From: an uncultured Dorea sp.
Lineage (GTDB): Bacteria; Bacillota_A; Clostridia; Lachnospirales; Lachnospiraceae
Assembly (NCBI GenBank): GCA_910579015.1
Contig: CAJTRO010000011.1
Coordinates: forward strand, 3,056-23,443
DNA: 20,388 nt
Direction: 5' to 3'
In this document: positions 20,061-20,388 of the stretch, in pieces
Layout of the letters: every line of letters starts with the position of its first letter
Position numbering within the stretch: position 1 is the stretch's first letter
Notes under the pieces: model-generated
What the model was told of the DNA's origin: nothing
What the model saw: the letters and a program-made list of their open reading frames with translations, nothing else
The model's database searches: none
Made by a program: the position numbers and the translations under genes

Positions 20061-20388
20061 AGAAACTTAAATGTGCCTCTTTTTTTGCAGGAGTTGGAGG
20101 AATAGATTTAGGATTTGAACAAGCTGGCGTTTTCGAGACAATATATGCGAATGAATTTGACAAGTATCCATCACGAACGTTTGAACTTAATTTCCCGGAT
20201 ATTAAAGTGGATATTCGTGATATTCAAGAGGTGAAGTCAGAGGAAATACCGGAATTTGATGTGATGTTTGCCGGTTTCCCATGTCAGGCTTTCAGCATAG
20301 CGGGCTATCGAAAAGGGTTTGATGATGAAAAAGGACGTGGTGAACTTTTCTTTGAATTAACAAGAATTATTGAAGATAAATATCCGAG
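20057..20388 (+). CDS. DNA (cytosine-5-)-methyltransferase, N-terminal part (cut by window end)
   Basis: This is a C5 cytosine methyltransferase that transfers a methyl group from S-adenosylmethionine to cytosine in a specific DNA site. 110 codons are visible. Motif I, the cofactor-binding loop, is SFFAGVGGIDLGFEQAG. Acidic residues of motif II lie in YANEFD. Motif IV is FAGFPCQAFSIAGYRKG with catalytic Cys76. The GTG at 20057 is chosen because AAGGTGG lies 8 nt ahead; an earlier in-frame GTG at 20045 is possible. The sequence is visibly AT-richer than its neighbours and uses different codons, suggesting transfer. The gene runs off the right edge, so the target site, the rest of the enzyme and any restriction partner are not seen. 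Confidence 0.93.
   Translation, partial: MKKLKCASFFAGVGGIDLGFEQAGVFETIYANEFDKYPSRTFELNFPDIKVDIRDIQEVKSEEIPEFDVMFAGFPCQAFSIAGYRKGFDDEKGRGELFFELTRIIEDKYP

Overview
The window looks like a chromosomal segment of a Gram-positive clostridium, most likely a gut Lachnospiraceae. This is inference from: an Agr-type peptide signalling pair, a BspA-like leucine-rich-repeat giant, mid-GC coding sequence with strong GGAGG-type ribosome sites, and sigmaA-type promoters. No rRNA, tRNA, CRISPR array or transposase was seen.

Left edge (1-1900): a cyclic-peptide pheromone precursor (agrD-like, 3-161) lies immediately before its processing membrane protease (agrB, 164-745) and is closed by an intrinsic terminator. 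A stand-alone acyltransferase-3 membrane protein follows (924-1898).

Centre, plus strand (1944-13667): an extended -10 promoter starts a run of five closely spaced genes. They encode a hybrid histidine kinase, a 1783-residue membrane-anchored BspA-type LRR protein, a MoxR AAA+ ATPase, a DUF58 protein and a TgpA-like membrane protein. The transglutaminase domain of the last has lost its catalytic Cys (Ala509). MoxR/DUF58/transglutaminase is a recurrent trio of poorly understood function. Here it seems coupled to one huge surface protein and a kinase, which makes this the best candidate for an undescribed system in the window.

Minus strand (13664-17070): an ECF-like sigma factor with a TTG start is followed by an unrecognised six-helix membrane protein, an ABC ATPase and an ABC-2 permease. 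The permease ends tail-to-tail with the TgpA-like gene, with a 4-nt overlap. An 11/14-bp tandem repeat carries the sigma stop codon.

Intergenic 17071-17381: a near-consensus plus-strand promoter is followed by two back-to-back hairpins with no gene behind them, a candidate small RNA. A decayed 3' end of a second DUF4253 gene lies there too, next to the intact DUF4253 gene (17382-18104, minus).

Right part (18441-20388, plus): a monofunctional GT51 peptidoglycan glycosyltransferase, an OGG1-like DNA glycosylase, then the start of an AT-richer DNA cytosine-5 methyltransferase, probably the edge of a restriction-modification island. Its promoter overlaps a perfect 15-bp palindrome, and its ribosome site lies in the loop of a predicted hairpin.
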